A stretch of 43,303 bases of DNA from Verrucomicrobia subdivision 6 bacterium (GCA_947441075.1 CANESK010000006.1:1-43303); one strand, 5' to 3'; positions 17,600 to 26,719 are shown, counted from the first letter of the stretch. Program-made: numbers and translations. The notes: generated from the letters alone by a model not told the origin.

Positions 17600-18199
17600 A
17601 TGCCGATTTACGAATTTTATAGTCCGGATATTCATCGGATTTATAGTTTTTTTGCTCGGCGAATGTTGAAGGGGGGGGAAGTGCCGTCCTGTCCAGATGG
17701 GTCGGCGTATCGGATGGAGAAGTTGGTTTCGTCTTTTGTCTGCACGGGAAGGGCGAAAGAGGTGGTGATGAAAGAGGGGGAAAGTGAGGCGGGGATGGAT
17801 CCAAGGATGGAGCGGGAGATGATGAAGATGGCGGATGAGTTTTCCAAGATGGACGAAAAGAATCCTGATCCGCGAGTGATGGGGAAGATGATGAGGCGGA
17901 TGATGGAGGCGAGCGGACAAAAGTTGCCTGGGGAGATGGGGGAGATGTTGCAGCGGTTGGAAAAGGGGGAGAATCCAGACAAGTTGGAGGAGGAGTATGG
18001 GGATGTGATGGAGAAGATGGATGGGATGGAGGGGGCGGGCGATGGAAAGAAGGAGGATCTGAAAATGCGGTTGCGGAAACGATTGCCAGCGCGAAGAGAT
18101 CCGAAGTTGTACGAGTGGGAGGATTTTTGCTCGGGGAAAAGAAAGCCGAGTGGGGGGACGAAGAAAAAAGTTTCGGTCCGTGGTAGAGTTAGGGGATAA
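17600..18199 (+). CDS. FmdB-like protein with degenerate zinc ribbon
   Basis: MPIYEFYSPDIHRIYSFFARRM start typical of the FmdB/CxxC family, followed by a Met/Glu-rich helical domain; most zinc-ligand Cys absent. Confidence 0.7.
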   Translation: MPIYEFYSPDIHRIYSFFARRMLKGGEVPSCPDGSAYRMEKLVSSFVCTGRAKEVVMKEGESEAGMDPRMEREMMKMADEFSKMDEKNPDPRVMGKMMRRMMEASGQKLPGEMGEMLQRLEKGENPDKLEEEYGDVMEKMDGMEGAGDGKKEDLKMRLRKRLPARRDPKLYEWEDFCSGKRKPSGGTKKKVSVRGRVRG

Positions 18200-18200
18200 G

Positions 18201-18590
18201 ATGGCCAGCTTGAGCCAGAAAAAAGAGGCGAAAGGGTTGTGGGTGAGTGTGGATCGGGTGGAGTATGTCTTGGGGGCAGGCGGACCGCCGGATCGGCCGC
18301 ATCAGTTTGTTTATTATGTGACGATTCATAATGATAGCCCGCAGGCGGTGACGATTGTGGGGAGAAAGTGGGTGGTGACGAATGCCCAGGGGCATCGATT
18401 GATGATCGAGGGGGATGGGGTGGTGGGTCAGTTTCCACGACTGACTCCTGGGGATCAGTTTCACTATAATAGTTATCATTTGGTGGATTCGGATAGTGAG
18501 GCGACGGGAGCGTATTTGGCGAAAGATGAGGGGGGAAAGGATCTGATCGTGCGTATTCCTGCCTTTCGGTTAGACCTACCCATAGCATGA
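18201..18590 (+). CDS. apaG: ApaG-family protein
   Basis: FVYYVTIHNDSPQAVTIVGRKWVVTNAQGH...VVGQFPRLTPGDQFHYNSYHLV. Confidence 0.9.
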   Translation: MASLSQKKEAKGLWVSVDRVEYVLGAGGPPDRPHQFVYYVTIHNDSPQAVTIVGRKWVVTNAQGHRLMIEGDGVVGQFPRLTPGDQFHYNSYHLVDSDSEATGAYLAKDEGGKDLIVRIPAFRLDLPIA

Positions 18591-19384
18591 AACTGGCAAT
18601 GATCGGCGCGGGGCGGATGGGCGGGACGATTGTACGAATGTTGCAGAAGGAGGGATTGTGGAGTTTGGAGGTGTGCGAACCGAATTCGAAAGGGAGGGAG
18701 GCGTTGAGCAAAGAGATGGGGGCGGGGGTAAAGTTTGTCGAGAAGGTGGAGGAGGTGAGAGAGGCGGAGGTGATTTTGTTGGCAGTGAAGCCAGCGATGT
18801 TGAAAGAGGTTGCTGGATGGCTGCAGAGCAGAAAAGGTTCGTACCTTTTGATTTCGATTTTGGCTGGGGTGACAACGGAGAGGTTGGGCAAGGAGGTTGG
18901 GGAGAAGGCGCGGGTGGTCCGGGCGATGCCGAATCAGGCTTTGCGGGTGGGGGAGGGTGTGACCGCGCTGTGTGTGGGACCTGGGGCGAAGAAGGAGGAT
19001 ATGGAGATTGCGCGAAAAATTTTTGCGGCGGGTGGGTATGTGTTGGAGATTGAAGAGGAGCAGATGGATGTGGTGACGGCGTTGAGTGGGTCGGGCCCAG
19101 CGTTTATGGCGAAGTGGGTGGAGGAGTTGGCGGATGCGGCGGTGAGGGCGGGGTTGACGCCGAAGGCGGCGGTGGAGTTGGCAGCGAGAACGATGTTGGG
19201 GACGGGGGTTTTGCTGGTGCGGGAGGGGATTAAGCCTGGAGAGTTGTGTGCGGCGGTGGCGAGTCCTGGGGGAACGACCGAGGCGGGGTTGAAAGTTTTG
19301 CAAGCGGGTGGGTTGGGCGGGCTAGCGGAGCAGGCGATGGAGGCGGCGATCCGCAGGGCGAAGGAGTTGGCAAAAGGCGGATAG
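18587..19384 (+). CDS. proC: Pyrroline-5-carboxylate reductase
   Basis: GAGRMGGTIVRML, VRAMPNQAL, ALSGSGPAF, SPGGTTEAGL; ATGA overlap with apaG. Confidence 0.94.
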   Translation: MKLAMIGAGRMGGTIVRMLQKEGLWSLEVCEPNSKGREALSKEMGAGVKFVEKVEEVREAEVILLAVKPAMLKEVAGWLQSRKGSYLLISILAGVTTERLGKEVGEKARVVRAMPNQALRVGEGVTALCVGPGAKKEDMEIARKIFAAGGYVLEIEEEQMDVVTALSGSGPAFMAKWVEELADAAVRAGLTPKAAVELAARTMLGTGVLLVREGIKPGELCAAVASPGGTTEAGLKVLQAGGLGGLAEQAMEAAIRRAKELAKGG

Positions 19385-19509
19385 GAAGCATTCGTCACGC
19401 AAAGGACGCAAAGGTTGAAAAAAGGGGGAAGGTGAGAATGTAGTTTTGAAGTTCGAAGCTTTCTGGCAAGGGGAAATGCGGGTATGATTTTAACTCATTC
19501 GGGCCGTAG

Positions 19510-19528
19510 CCCCGACAGGAGTACGGGG
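19510..19528. repeat. Mini-palindrome 1 (CCCCGACAGGAGTACGGGG)
   Basis: CCCCG/CGGGG hairpin inserted in the tRNA-Pro half copy. Confidence 0.7.
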
Positions 19529-19537
19529 CAGGCACAG

Positions 19538-19555
19538 CCCCGATAAGAATCGGGG
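19538..19555. repeat. Mini-palindrome 2 (CCCCGATAAGAATCGGGG)
   Basis: CCCCGAT-AAGA-ATCGGGG hairpin closely similar to mini-palindrome 1. Confidence 0.7.
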
Positions 19556-19631
19556 TAGACTTAGTAGTGCGCTTGTTTCGGGCACAAGGGATTTTGAAGT
19601 GTTTAATCTTTCGGGAGGGTGGCGAAAGGGA

Positions 19632-19637
19632 TATAAT
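19632..19637 (+). promoter_or_regulatory. Candidate -10 box (TATAAT) of tRNA-Pro
   Basis: TATAAT 11 bp before the tRNA 5' end; no convincing -35. Confidence 0.45.
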
Positions 19638-19648
19638 ACTAATTCATT

Positions 19649-19722
19649 CGGGCCGTAGCACAGCTTGGTAGTGCGCTTGTTTCGGGTACAAGAGGTCGTG
19701 GGTTCAAATCCCACCGGCCCGA
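19649..19722 (+). tRNA. tRNA-Pro(CGG)
   Basis: Acceptor CGGGCCG/CGGCCCG, anticodon arm CTTGT-TTCGGGT-ACAAG, T-arm GTGGG-TTCAAAT-CCCAC; CCA not encoded. Confidence 0.95.
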
Positions 19723-19806
19723 TGATTTTCCGAAGGGAAAGCAAGGGCGGTCAATCTAATCTAGCCGGAGGCGAAAGAAGATTAGGTAGGGCCGATAGTC
19801 CCTTGG

Positions 19807-19816
19807 ACTTCGAAGT
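19807..19816. repeat. Perfect 10-bp palindrome ACTTCGAAGT in structured intergenic sequence
   Basis: Self-complementary, with a further CGAAGT about 20 bp downstream. Confidence 0.5.
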
Positions 19817-19893
19817 AACGAGTTTGCGGAACGAAGTAGGCCCCATTGGCCGATAAAGCGATTGATCCCGCGTCTATAGTTAGTGGGCTAGGT

Positions 19894-21105
19894 TTAGAAA
19901 AGCTGCAGGCGACCAGCAGAAAAGTTTACCGGGATGGGAGTCATGTTGGCGTTGCACTTGGGATGAGACTGTAACTCCTCGGCTAAGTCCTGGCTGACGA
20001 AGATCTTTTCCACGTGAAGGGTATTGGGGATGAACATCCAGCGTTTATCTCCAAAGCGCTCACGGATCTTGACGACGATTTCCTCGTCGTCCTTAAGGGT
20101 GCAAGGAATGGCCATGCGCTGCATGTCCCCTGTGGTGAAAGCGTTGACGAAGGTCTTCTGTTCGTCGATCGAATCGCGGAGGCGGCGAGTGATAAAATCA
20201 GCCAGACCTACGCCGAGGGCGTTGCCTTGGGCCTGAGGAGAAAGACCGAGGGCGGCGATCGTCTTTATCGTAGGTTGAGTGAGATCCTCAAAGCCGTGGA
20301 CGCCACGCCGCCCGATGACATTGGTGTCCATCCCTGTGCCGCTGTAGGTTTTTCCGATTTCATCGACAATGAGGACGTTAAGGTTATCGCATGGGAGGGC
20401 AGGAAAGTAGTGTCGATGCCGTTTCAGGAGGGCGGGTTCGTCCTTTAATATCCTTTCGCCTGGGAGGGCGTGGATCTCGGCGGTGGCATCGAACCCGTCT
20501 TCGAGTAGGGCGAGGCCAGCGAAGATCTTCCCCGATTGGACAAGAAGGGAGCCCATCTCCTCGAGGATGCGGGGCATACGATCGGGTCGAGCGGAGTGAA
20601 AAGTCTCGGCAGAACGGATTTTGCCCATACCGACGACCATCATTTTTGTGAGGCCACTTTGGACGGGACCCGAGAAGCAGGTATGGAGTTTGATTCGGTT
20701 GAGGATGAGGACACCAGCTGAATCGAAGCAGTGGCGGTCCATCCAGACTTCGCCCGAATCGACCGAGCCGACTTTGACGCACTCCATGCTGGAGCGGATC
20801 TCAAGGCCCGTGGCGGCGAAAGTGAGGCCAAGAGATTCGACCATCTTTTGTTGGCCTGTGGCGGTGGCACCGTTGTGGGAGCCCATGGAGGGGACGAGGA
20901 AGGGTTTGGCTCCGTGCATACGAAGCCAATCGCCGACCGCTTTGGTGATGGGAACTAGATTGGAAATTCCGCGACTCCCGGCAGTAATGGCGACATCTCC
21001 TTGCGGCGGTTCTTTGCCCATTTGGTCGAGGGCGCGGTGGACTGCCTTGGGCACGTCTTGAATCGGGGCAGAGATTAACTTTTGATCGATCTGAAAAACG
21101 TTCAT
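19894..21105 (-). CDS. DUF2088 / LarA-like (nickel-dependent lactate racemase-related) protein
   Basis: [12 protein letters not shown]...[19 protein letters not shown] motif and overall length of this family. Confidence 0.75.
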   Translation of the reverse strand: MNVFQIDQKLISAPIQDVPKAVHRALDQMGKEPPQGDVAITAGSRGISNLVPITKAVGDWLRMHGAKPFLVPSMGSHNGATATGQQKMVESLGLTFAATGLEIRSSMECVKVGSVDSGEVWMDRHCFDSAGVLILNRIKLHTCFSGPVQSGLTKMMVVGMGKIRSAETFHSARPDRMPRILEEMGSLLVQSGKIFAGLALLEDGFDATAEIHALPGERILKDEPALLKRHRHYFPALPCDNLNVLIVDEIGKTYSGTGMDTNVIGRRGVHGFEDLTQPTIKTIAALGLSPQAQGNALGVGLADFITRRLRDSIDEQKTFVNAFTTGDMQRMAIPCTLKDDEEIVVKIRERFGDKRWMFIPNTLHVEKIFVSQDLAEELQSHPKCNANMTPIPVNFSAGRLQLF

Positions 21106-21920
21106 GGGGTTGAGAGAAGTTCTTCCTCAAGTACAGGATTGGTAAGTGAGCCAATCTTTTCAATCTCTATGGTGACAATGTCTCCAGGTTTGAGCCAGCG
21201 TGGGGGTTGGGCGGCCATACCGACTCCGTGCGGGGTGCCAGTAAGAATAACCGTTCCTGGAAGTAGCGTGGTGCTGCCGCTAAGGAATTCGATGATTTGG
21301 GCAACAGAGAAGATCATGTCGTTGGTATTCCAATCTTGGACGGCGGTGCGGTTAAGGAGGGTGCGGAGTTTTAGGTTTTGTGGGTCGGGGATTTCGTCAG
21401 GAGTGACGAGGTAGGGACCGAGGGGGCAGAAGGTATCGAAGGTTTTGCCACGGCACCATTGGCCACCGCCTGCGTTTTTCTGCCAGTCGCGTGCGCTGAC
21501 ATCGTTGGCACAAGTATAGCCTAAGACAAAATCGAGGGCGCGTGAGGCTGGGACATTTTTGCAAGTCCGACCGATGACCACGGCGAGTTCGCACTCATAA
21601 TCGACGCGGTCGCTGCGGAGGTGACGTGGTAGAAAAATGGGATCTTCCGGATTCTGGAGCGAAGAGATGCTTTTGATGAAAAGAATTGGATATTCGGGAA
21701 ACTTTGAGCCCATTTCCGTGGCATGACGGCGGTAGTTGAGGCCGATGGCAAGAATCTGAATCGGAGACAAGGGAGCTAGAAGTTTTGCGACCTCGGCTTG
21801 TTTTTCAGTCGATTGAAAGCCTTCAAGCAGGTCGCCTTTTAATAGAAGGGCGGTGCCGTCCGCTTGCAGTTCAGAATGGGCGAGCCGGCCTTGGCGATCG
21901 AGATGGCGAATGATTTTCAC
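21102..21920 (-). CDS. Fumarylacetoacetate hydrolase family protein
   Basis: [51 protein letters not shown]; 4-bp coupling with the downstream DUF2088 gene. Confidence 0.92.
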   Translation of the reverse strand: MKIIRHLDRQGRLAHSELQADGTALLLKGDLLEGFQSTEKQAEVAKLLAPLSPIQILAIGLNYRRHATEMGSKFPEYPILFIKSISSLQNPEDPIFLPRHLRSDRVDYECELAVVIGRTCKNVPASRALDFVLGYTCANDVSARDWQKNAGGGQWCRGKTFDTFCPLGPYLVTPDEIPDPQNLKLRTLLNRTAVQDWNTNDMIFSVAQIIEFLSGSTTLLPGTVILTGTPHGVGMAAQPPRWLKPGDIVTIEIEKIGSLTNPVLEEELLSTP

Positions 21921-21953
21921 AGTTCAGGAATCCGATGGGAGAGGTTAAAAGTG

Positions 21954-22025
21954 TGCACCGTAGAGGACTTGAACCTCTGACCTCCACCGTGTCAAGGTGG
22001 CGCTCTACCACTAAGCTAACGGTGC
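21954..22025 (-). tRNA. tRNA-Val(GAC)
   Basis: Reverse complement GCACCGTTAGCTTAGTGGTAGAGCGCCACCTTGACACGGTGGAGGTCAGAGGTTCAAGTCCTCTACGGTGCA; anticodon loop TTGACAC. Confidence 0.95.
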
Positions 22026-22081
22026 GGTAGTTAGGAAACCCTATCACGGGTTGGGGCATTGGGGGAGACAGAAAATCCGAC

Positions 22082-22459
22082 CTAGCGGCGACGGCTTTTT
22101 GATTTCGGACGAAGAAAACGGGCCTGAAAAGAGATGTGACGGGTTTCGGGTAGGATGAATTTCTTGAGTTCGAGATCGATCCATGGGATTGGAAAATGAG
22201 TGAAGGCGGATTGGGCGAGATCGTGAGCGAGAGTTTCAATGAGTTTACGCTCTTTGGCTTGGGCGGTTTTACGAAGGAGCTGGCTGAGGTCAAAATAGTT
22301 TACGGTATGTTCTAGATTGTCGGTCTGAGCCGCTTTTTTGAAATCGGGAACAGGAAAAATTGCGGTGCAGAGGAGTTTTTGCGGTTGGGCTCGTTCTGCT
22401 GGGGGAACGCCGAGATGGCAGGAGAGTTCGAGATCCACCAACGAGAGAACTGGGGTCAT
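22082..22459 (-). CDS. folB: Dihydroneopterin aldolase-like (FolB) protein
   Basis: LELSCHLGVPPAERAQPQKLLCTAIF...LEHTVNYFDLSQLL...KLIETLAHDLA. Confidence 0.82.
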   Translation of the reverse strand: MTPVLSLVDLELSCHLGVPPAERAQPQKLLCTAIFPVPDFKKAAQTDNLEHTVNYFDLSQLLRKTAQAKERKLIETLAHDLAQSAFTHFPIPWIDLELKKFILPETRHISFQARFLRPKSKSRRR

Positions 22460-24024
22460 ATTGACTTAGGTTGCCGGAAGATGGCGAAGGTGAGGATGGC
22501 GAGTTCGAGAAGGGCGAAGGCGCCGACGTAGAGTTGGCCACCGTCGCCGAAGCCGTAGCTGTGAAGTCCCTTGCCGAGGACGAAGTTCACTCCGTACCAG
22601 GCCATGAGGATGGTGAGGAAGGAGGCGATGGAGCCGACGGCGAGGCCGTATCCGCCCCACCAACCGCCGAGGCGGCCGTGGAGAAGAATGATATAGGCCA
22701 TGAGAGCGATGAGGGCCCATGTTTCCTTGGGATCCCAATCCCAGAAACGGCCCCAGGAGTAGTTGGCCCAGACGCCGCCGAGGATGACGCCAGCGGCTAA
22801 AAGAAAAACGCCGATTTGGAGGCAGCGATAGAGGTGGAGAACAGTGGGATCGCTGGCTGGCACTGCAGAACGATGGCGGAGTGATCGGAAAACAATGAAG
22901 TGAGCGAGGGCGGTGGCGAGGGCAAAGGCGCCGTAACTGAGGGTGATGGTGAGGACGTGGATGGTGAGCCAGAAGTTGCTTCGAAGAACGGGAACGAGCG
23001 GGTTGAGGGCGGGATCGAGGACGGCGGGTTGGAGGTCGGACGCGACGAGGGCGAGGATGACAACGGGAGAGGCGGCGAGGAGGTAGATGGTCGAGCGGTG
23101 GCGAGTGGCGAAGATAACGGCAAAGAGGCCAGCCCCGAAAGCGACCCAGAGAATACTTTCATACATATTGGTGACGGGCGGGCGACCTGCGATCCAGACG
23201 CGGGTGGCAAAGCCTGCGATGAGAAGGAGAAGACCGATCCAAGCGAAGAGGGAACCGATGGTGAGAAGGCGGGGATTCTTTTTTTGGCCTGCGGCAAGGA
23301 GGAGGAAGGCGGAGAGCAGCCAAGCGATCCAGGATAAGCGGAAGGGATGAAGTTTTAGGTAGGCGACTTCCAGCTGAATTTTGGTGCGGGAGAAGTTGGC
23401 ATTTTGCTGGAGAGCACGCAGGGGAGCGGGGTCGAGGGAGTGGGCAGATTTGGGGGCGATCCATGGGGATCCTGCGGGAGAGCCTGAAGGGGAAGGGATG
23501 AAGCGGAAGGCCTCGCCAGAAAAGAGAGCGGAAAAAATTTGTAAGCGGAGGGAGACGGTTTGGGCGGCGGCGGCGAGGGGGGGGACGTCGGTGTGTGGGC
23601 CTGCGGCACGGGCGATTTCGGCTTGGCGAGTGAGAGTGGTGAGTTTGGGGTTAGCGGCGAGGAGGCGGGGGGCAAAGAGGCGGGTGGTTGCGGGGAGGTT
23701 GAGCTCGCGGCGCAGGGCAGGGTCGTCGACAAGGAGGATGGGTTGATTTTCCCAGCCTGCGGGGTTGAGCCAGAGGGAAAGAATGAGTTGGCGAGAGCTG
23801 ATTTTTCCGAGAGCGGGAACGGTGACAGAGGTGCGACCGGTTAAGGAGGTGGTGATTTCTTGTGCGAAAGAGAGGAATGGTTTGAGGCGGCCGCGGTGTT
23901 GAATGACGAGTGTATCGAAAGTGGAATCGTTGCCGGCGAGGGTGGCGGTTTGATCTTGGGAGAAAGAGGGAGTCGCGAGGAAGCTGAGGCTGAGAATAAA
24001 AAGAAGAGAGAGAGGGCGGATCAT
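22456..24024 (-). CDS. ccsA: Cytochrome c biogenesis protein CcsA/ResC with long N-terminal extension
   Basis: WANYSWGRFWDWDPKETWALI WWD motif, PVTNMYESILW, multi-TM. Confidence 0.93.
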   Translation of the reverse strand: MIRPLSLLFILSLSFLATPSFSQDQTATLAGNDSTFDTLVIQHRGRLKPFLSFAQEITTSLTGRTSVTVPALGKISSRQLILSLWLNPAGWENQPILLVDDPALRRELNLPATTRLFAPRLLAANPKLTTLTRQAEIARAAGPHTDVPPLAAAAQTVSLRLQIFSALFSGEAFRFIPSPSGSPAGSPWIAPKSAHSLDPAPLRALQQNANFSRTKIQLEVAYLKLHPFRLSWIAWLLSAFLLLAAGQKKNPRLLTIGSLFAWIGLLLLIAGFATRVWIAGRPPVTNMYESILWVAFGAGLFAVIFATRHRSTIYLLAASPVVILALVASDLQPAVLDPALNPLVPVLRSNFWLTIHVLTITLSYGAFALATALAHFIVFRSLRHRSAVPASDPTVLHLYRCLQIGVFLLAAGVILGGVWANYSWGRFWDWDPKETWALIALMAYIILLHGRLGGWWGGYGLAVGSIASFLTILMAWYGVNFVLGKGLHSYGFGDGGQLYVGAFALLELAILTFAIFRQPKSI

Positions 24025-24027
24025 AAA

Positions 24028-25851
24028 TTAGGTTTGAGGTGTGGGTTCCCTACGAAGATAGAACATGGAAAAGATGCCTGCGACCATGAGTAAGGAGCCA
24101 CTCCACTTGAGGAGCCAACCCGGATCGTGGAGAACTTGCAGAGTGGTGCGGTCTAGGTTTTGCGGATCCCAGCCTGCTTGAGAAAACTTATAGGAAAGTC
24201 CTGTGATCTGGGGCAGGAGACCTGGTGGGTAGGTAGCGGGTTGATTCATTTCGAGTTGGGCGGGGACTTCGAGTTTCTTTTTCTCGTCGGCGAAGGTAAC
24301 GGAGGCGAGGAAGTTGGCGGGCTCATCCGTGCCTGGGTCGCGGGGAACATCGAAGGAGTCGAGACGGATGGAAAAGGGGAGGGATTGGAGTTCGAGGCCG
24401 AAGCCGATGCGGGAGGTGGTGTCGGCGGAGCTGAGGATGGCGGAGGTGCCTGATGCGATCCAGCGGGCGGGACCGGTGGTGCCGTCTGGGGCGCGGAGGT
24501 GGGCGTGGAGAGCGGGGCGGCTGGGGGTGGGGTCGGGTTTATCTGAGGGTACGGTAATGGTTTCGATGCGGGCATGGGGTTCGAGGGTGACGAGGCGAAC
24601 GGACCAACCTTTCCAGCCTGGGGAGAGAGTTTGGCCGAGGCGGATGGTCCCTGTGATGGGGGATTGGGAGGTGGATTCGCCGAGGAAGAGGAGGGAGGCG
24701 GGGGTAGGGCCTGGGGCGAGGGTGAGGCGGGAGGGGGATGGGGGGGTGGGGAGGGTGCCTTCGAGCATGACGAGAGCGGCGGGGTTGTTGGGTTGGTCGC
24801 CATCGGATGAGGGTTGGCCATCGCGCAGGACCATATTGGGCCAGTAGCGGGCGACGAGGATTTTGGCGCCAGAAAAGTCGTCGAGAGTCCGGTTAAGAAG
24901 GTCGGTGAGACGATAGATTTCACCTGAGCCGTCGGGACGAAGGATTTCGAGTTCGAGGGGATCTCCGGCCTTACGGGAGCCAAGGAAGAAGTGGAAGCCA
25001 GTGGGAGTGCCTGAGGTGTTGTGGAGGATGGGTTGAGTGGGGTCGCTGGCGAGAATGATTTGGGTTTCGCGGAAGGTGGGGGCGGGTGTGGGGGTGGTGG
25101 GGGCGGGGAGGGTGGGGAGGAAGGCGATGGTGGCTTGGGTGCCGAGATCGGTCCGGGAATTAGTGGGAGAGTTGAGGGCGAGGGCAACGAGGATGGGTTC
25201 GTTACCGAAGGGACCAGAGAAGGAAAGAGCGAGAGCAGGATTGGCTGAGGAGGGGTCGGCAACGAGTTCGGTTTTTTCGTTGGAGCGTGGGGAGTAGCCG
25301 TCGATGACTAGTTGGACATCGGAACCTGGGAGGGGAAGGAGGCGGGGGCGGTCGGGGCGAGGAGTGCGCACCTCAGGATCGAAGGGGGTGGAGAAGAGTT
25401 CTCCCGTGGCTGGGCTTTCTACGGTGAGGCGGGGGCGATCGAGAAGGACTTCTTGGGAGGGCGGTGCGCCGCGGGCGAGGTCGAGGGAGCCTTCGAATCC
25501 TCGGGCGCGACCGAGGAGGGCGCCGCCTAGAAGGATGATGATGCCTGCGTGGGTTATAATGAAACCTGTGTGGTGGCGTTCGAAGGGCCAACGGGTGGCG
25601 GCAGAGCAGATAAGATTGAGGCAGAGAAGAATGAGCCAAAGATTAAACCAGGGGGAACCGTAGACGTAAGCGCGGGCGATGCGGGCGCTGAAGCCTGATT
25701 CGAGGAAGGTGGCCACGGCGCAGACTCCGGTGAGCGTGATGAGGAGGAGCATGGCGAGGTCGAGGGAGCCGAGGGCGTGGACGGCGCGCCAAATGGGAGA
25801 GCGGGCGCAGCGGGCGGCGATCATCTGCTTACGGGTTTTGTCGAGAGGCAT
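24028..25851 (-). CDS. resB: ResB/CcsB-like cytochrome c biogenesis protein
   Basis: N-terminal TM pair, HTGFIITHAGIIILLGGALLG, C-terminal TM near GLSYKFSQAGWDPQ; immediately upstream of ccsA. Confidence 0.85.
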   Translation of the reverse strand: MPLDKTRKQMIAARCARSPIWRAVHALGSLDLAMLLLITLTGVCAVATFLESGFSARIARAYVYGSPWFNLWLILLCLNLICSAATRWPFERHHTGFIITHAGIIILLGGALLGRARGFEGSLDLARGAPPSQEVLLDRPRLTVESPATGELFSTPFDPEVRTPRPDRPRLLPLPGSDVQLVIDGYSPRSNEKTELVADPSSANPALALSFSGPFGNEPILVALALNSPTNSRTDLGTQATIAFLPTLPAPTTPTPAPTFRETQIILASDPTQPILHNTSGTPTGFHFFLGSRKAGDPLELEILRPDGSGEIYRLTDLLNRTLDDFSGAKILVARYWPNMVLRDGQPSSDGDQPNNPAALVMLEGTLPTPPSPSRLTLAPGPTPASLLFLGESTSQSPITGTIRLGQTLSPGWKGWSVRLVTLEPHARIETITVPSDKPDPTPSRPALHAHLRAPDGTTGPARWIASGTSAILSSADTTSRIGFGLELQSLPFSIRLDSFDVPRDPGTDEPANFLASVTFADEKKKLEVPAQLEMNQPATYPPGLLPQITGLSYKFSQAGWDPQNLDRTTLQVLHDPGWLLKWSGSLLMVAGIFSMFYLRREPTPQT

Positions 25852-25977
25852 AAAATGATAATAGAGGGAACTAGCGAGAGAACAAGGGGGGTAAGTGTCC
25901 CCAAGTTATGCCCGACCTATCCTTGGCGTGTGAGGGAAGGGGTGGTCGGGAGAAAGAGAGAGGTGGAGGATTCAGGG

Positions 25978-26706
25978 GTGAAAGGTTGTCTTTATTTTTT
26001 GATCTTGGTGGCCTCGGTAAGTTGGGCGGGGGAGAAGGAGAGTTCCGTTGTACGGTCTTTTCTGGAGGGGAAGGTTGGGGTGGGGCAGGAGTGGTCTTTA
26101 GTGGATGACCAGGGAAAGCAAATCAGTTCGGCGCGCTACGATTGGGTGGGGCCATTTTCTGAGGGGTTAGCTCCGGCAAAGGAGAGGAGGCAGTGGGGGT
26201 ATATCGATCCTCAGGGAAAATGGACGATTCAGCCGTATTTTTCCGATGCGCGACCTTTTCGAGGTGGATTGGCGGCGGTGCAAGTGGGGGGTGAGTTTGC
26301 CTTTACGGATAAAACGAACTATGGCGGAAAAGCAGAAGAAAAAGCGGGGGTAATTTATTTAGCGGATCGGAGTGTGGCGACTGCGGTGGGAGGAAAGTGG
26401 GGATTGATCGATGTGCGAGGTAATTACGTGGTGGAGCCTAAGTATGCGGAGATTCGGGAAGGCCGGGATGGGTTGATTCCAGTACGGGAGGGTGTTCGCT
26501 GGGGCTTTGTCGATTCTCAGGGGGAGATTAAAATCAAAATTGAGTATGGGGCGGTAGAGTTATTCTCGGGGGGATGGGCGAGGGTGACGGAGATTTCGGG
26601 GCGGGCAGGATTTGTGAATCGGGAAGGCCAATTTTCTAGAACGGGACCTCACGAGCAAAGAAGTTTGGAAGTGACTACAGCGGCGGGCGCTAGTGACTCC
26701 CCATAG
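25978..26706 (+). CDS. WG-repeat (KWG) exported protein
   Basis: Repeats WGYIDPQGKW, WGLIDVRGNYVVEPKY, WGFVDSQGEI; GTG start followed by signal-like KGCLYFLILVASVSWAG. Confidence 0.8.
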   Translation: MKGCLYFLILVASVSWAGEKESSVVRSFLEGKVGVGQEWSLVDDQGKQISSARYDWVGPFSEGLAPAKERRQWGYIDPQGKWTIQPYFSDARPFRGGLAAVQVGGEFAFTDKTNYGGKAEEKAGVIYLADRSVATAVGGKWGLIDVRGNYVVEPKYAEIREGRDGLIPVREGVRWGFVDSQGEIKIKIEYGAVELFSGGWARVTEISGRAGFVNREGQFSRTGPHEQRSLEVTTAAGASDSP

Positions 26707-26719
26707 TCGACTGGTCTTT

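Larger units (their letters stand above)
19500..19590 (+). pseudogene. Disrupted tRNA-Pro 5'-half copy with two hairpin insertions in the D-arm
   Basis: CGGGCCGTAG ... GCACAG ... CTTAGTAGTGCGCTTGTTTCGGGCACAAGG matches the intact tRNA at 19649 but is interrupted twice and lacks T-arm and 3' acceptor. Confidence 0.8.

Noticed and set aside
17641-18891. 416-aa minus-strand ORF
   Set aside because: Antisense shadow of the FmdB-like, apaG and proC genes, which have clear family motifs; product is Pro/Ser-rich low complexity.
19500-19590. Intron-containing or split functional tRNA-Pro
   Set aside because: The copy lacks a T-arm and 3' acceptor strand and runs into the next duplication unit, so a functional spliced tRNA is unlikely from this copy alone.
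19490-19744. 84-aa minus-strand ORF (MLSLRKIIGPVGFEPTTSCTRNKRTTKLCYGP...)
   Set aside because: It is the antisense translation of tRNA-Pro(CGG) and its broken copy; a well-known false-gene pattern.
24246-25262. 338-aa minus-strand Pro/Ser-rich ORF
   Set aside because: Out-of-frame shadow inside resB caused by strong base skew.
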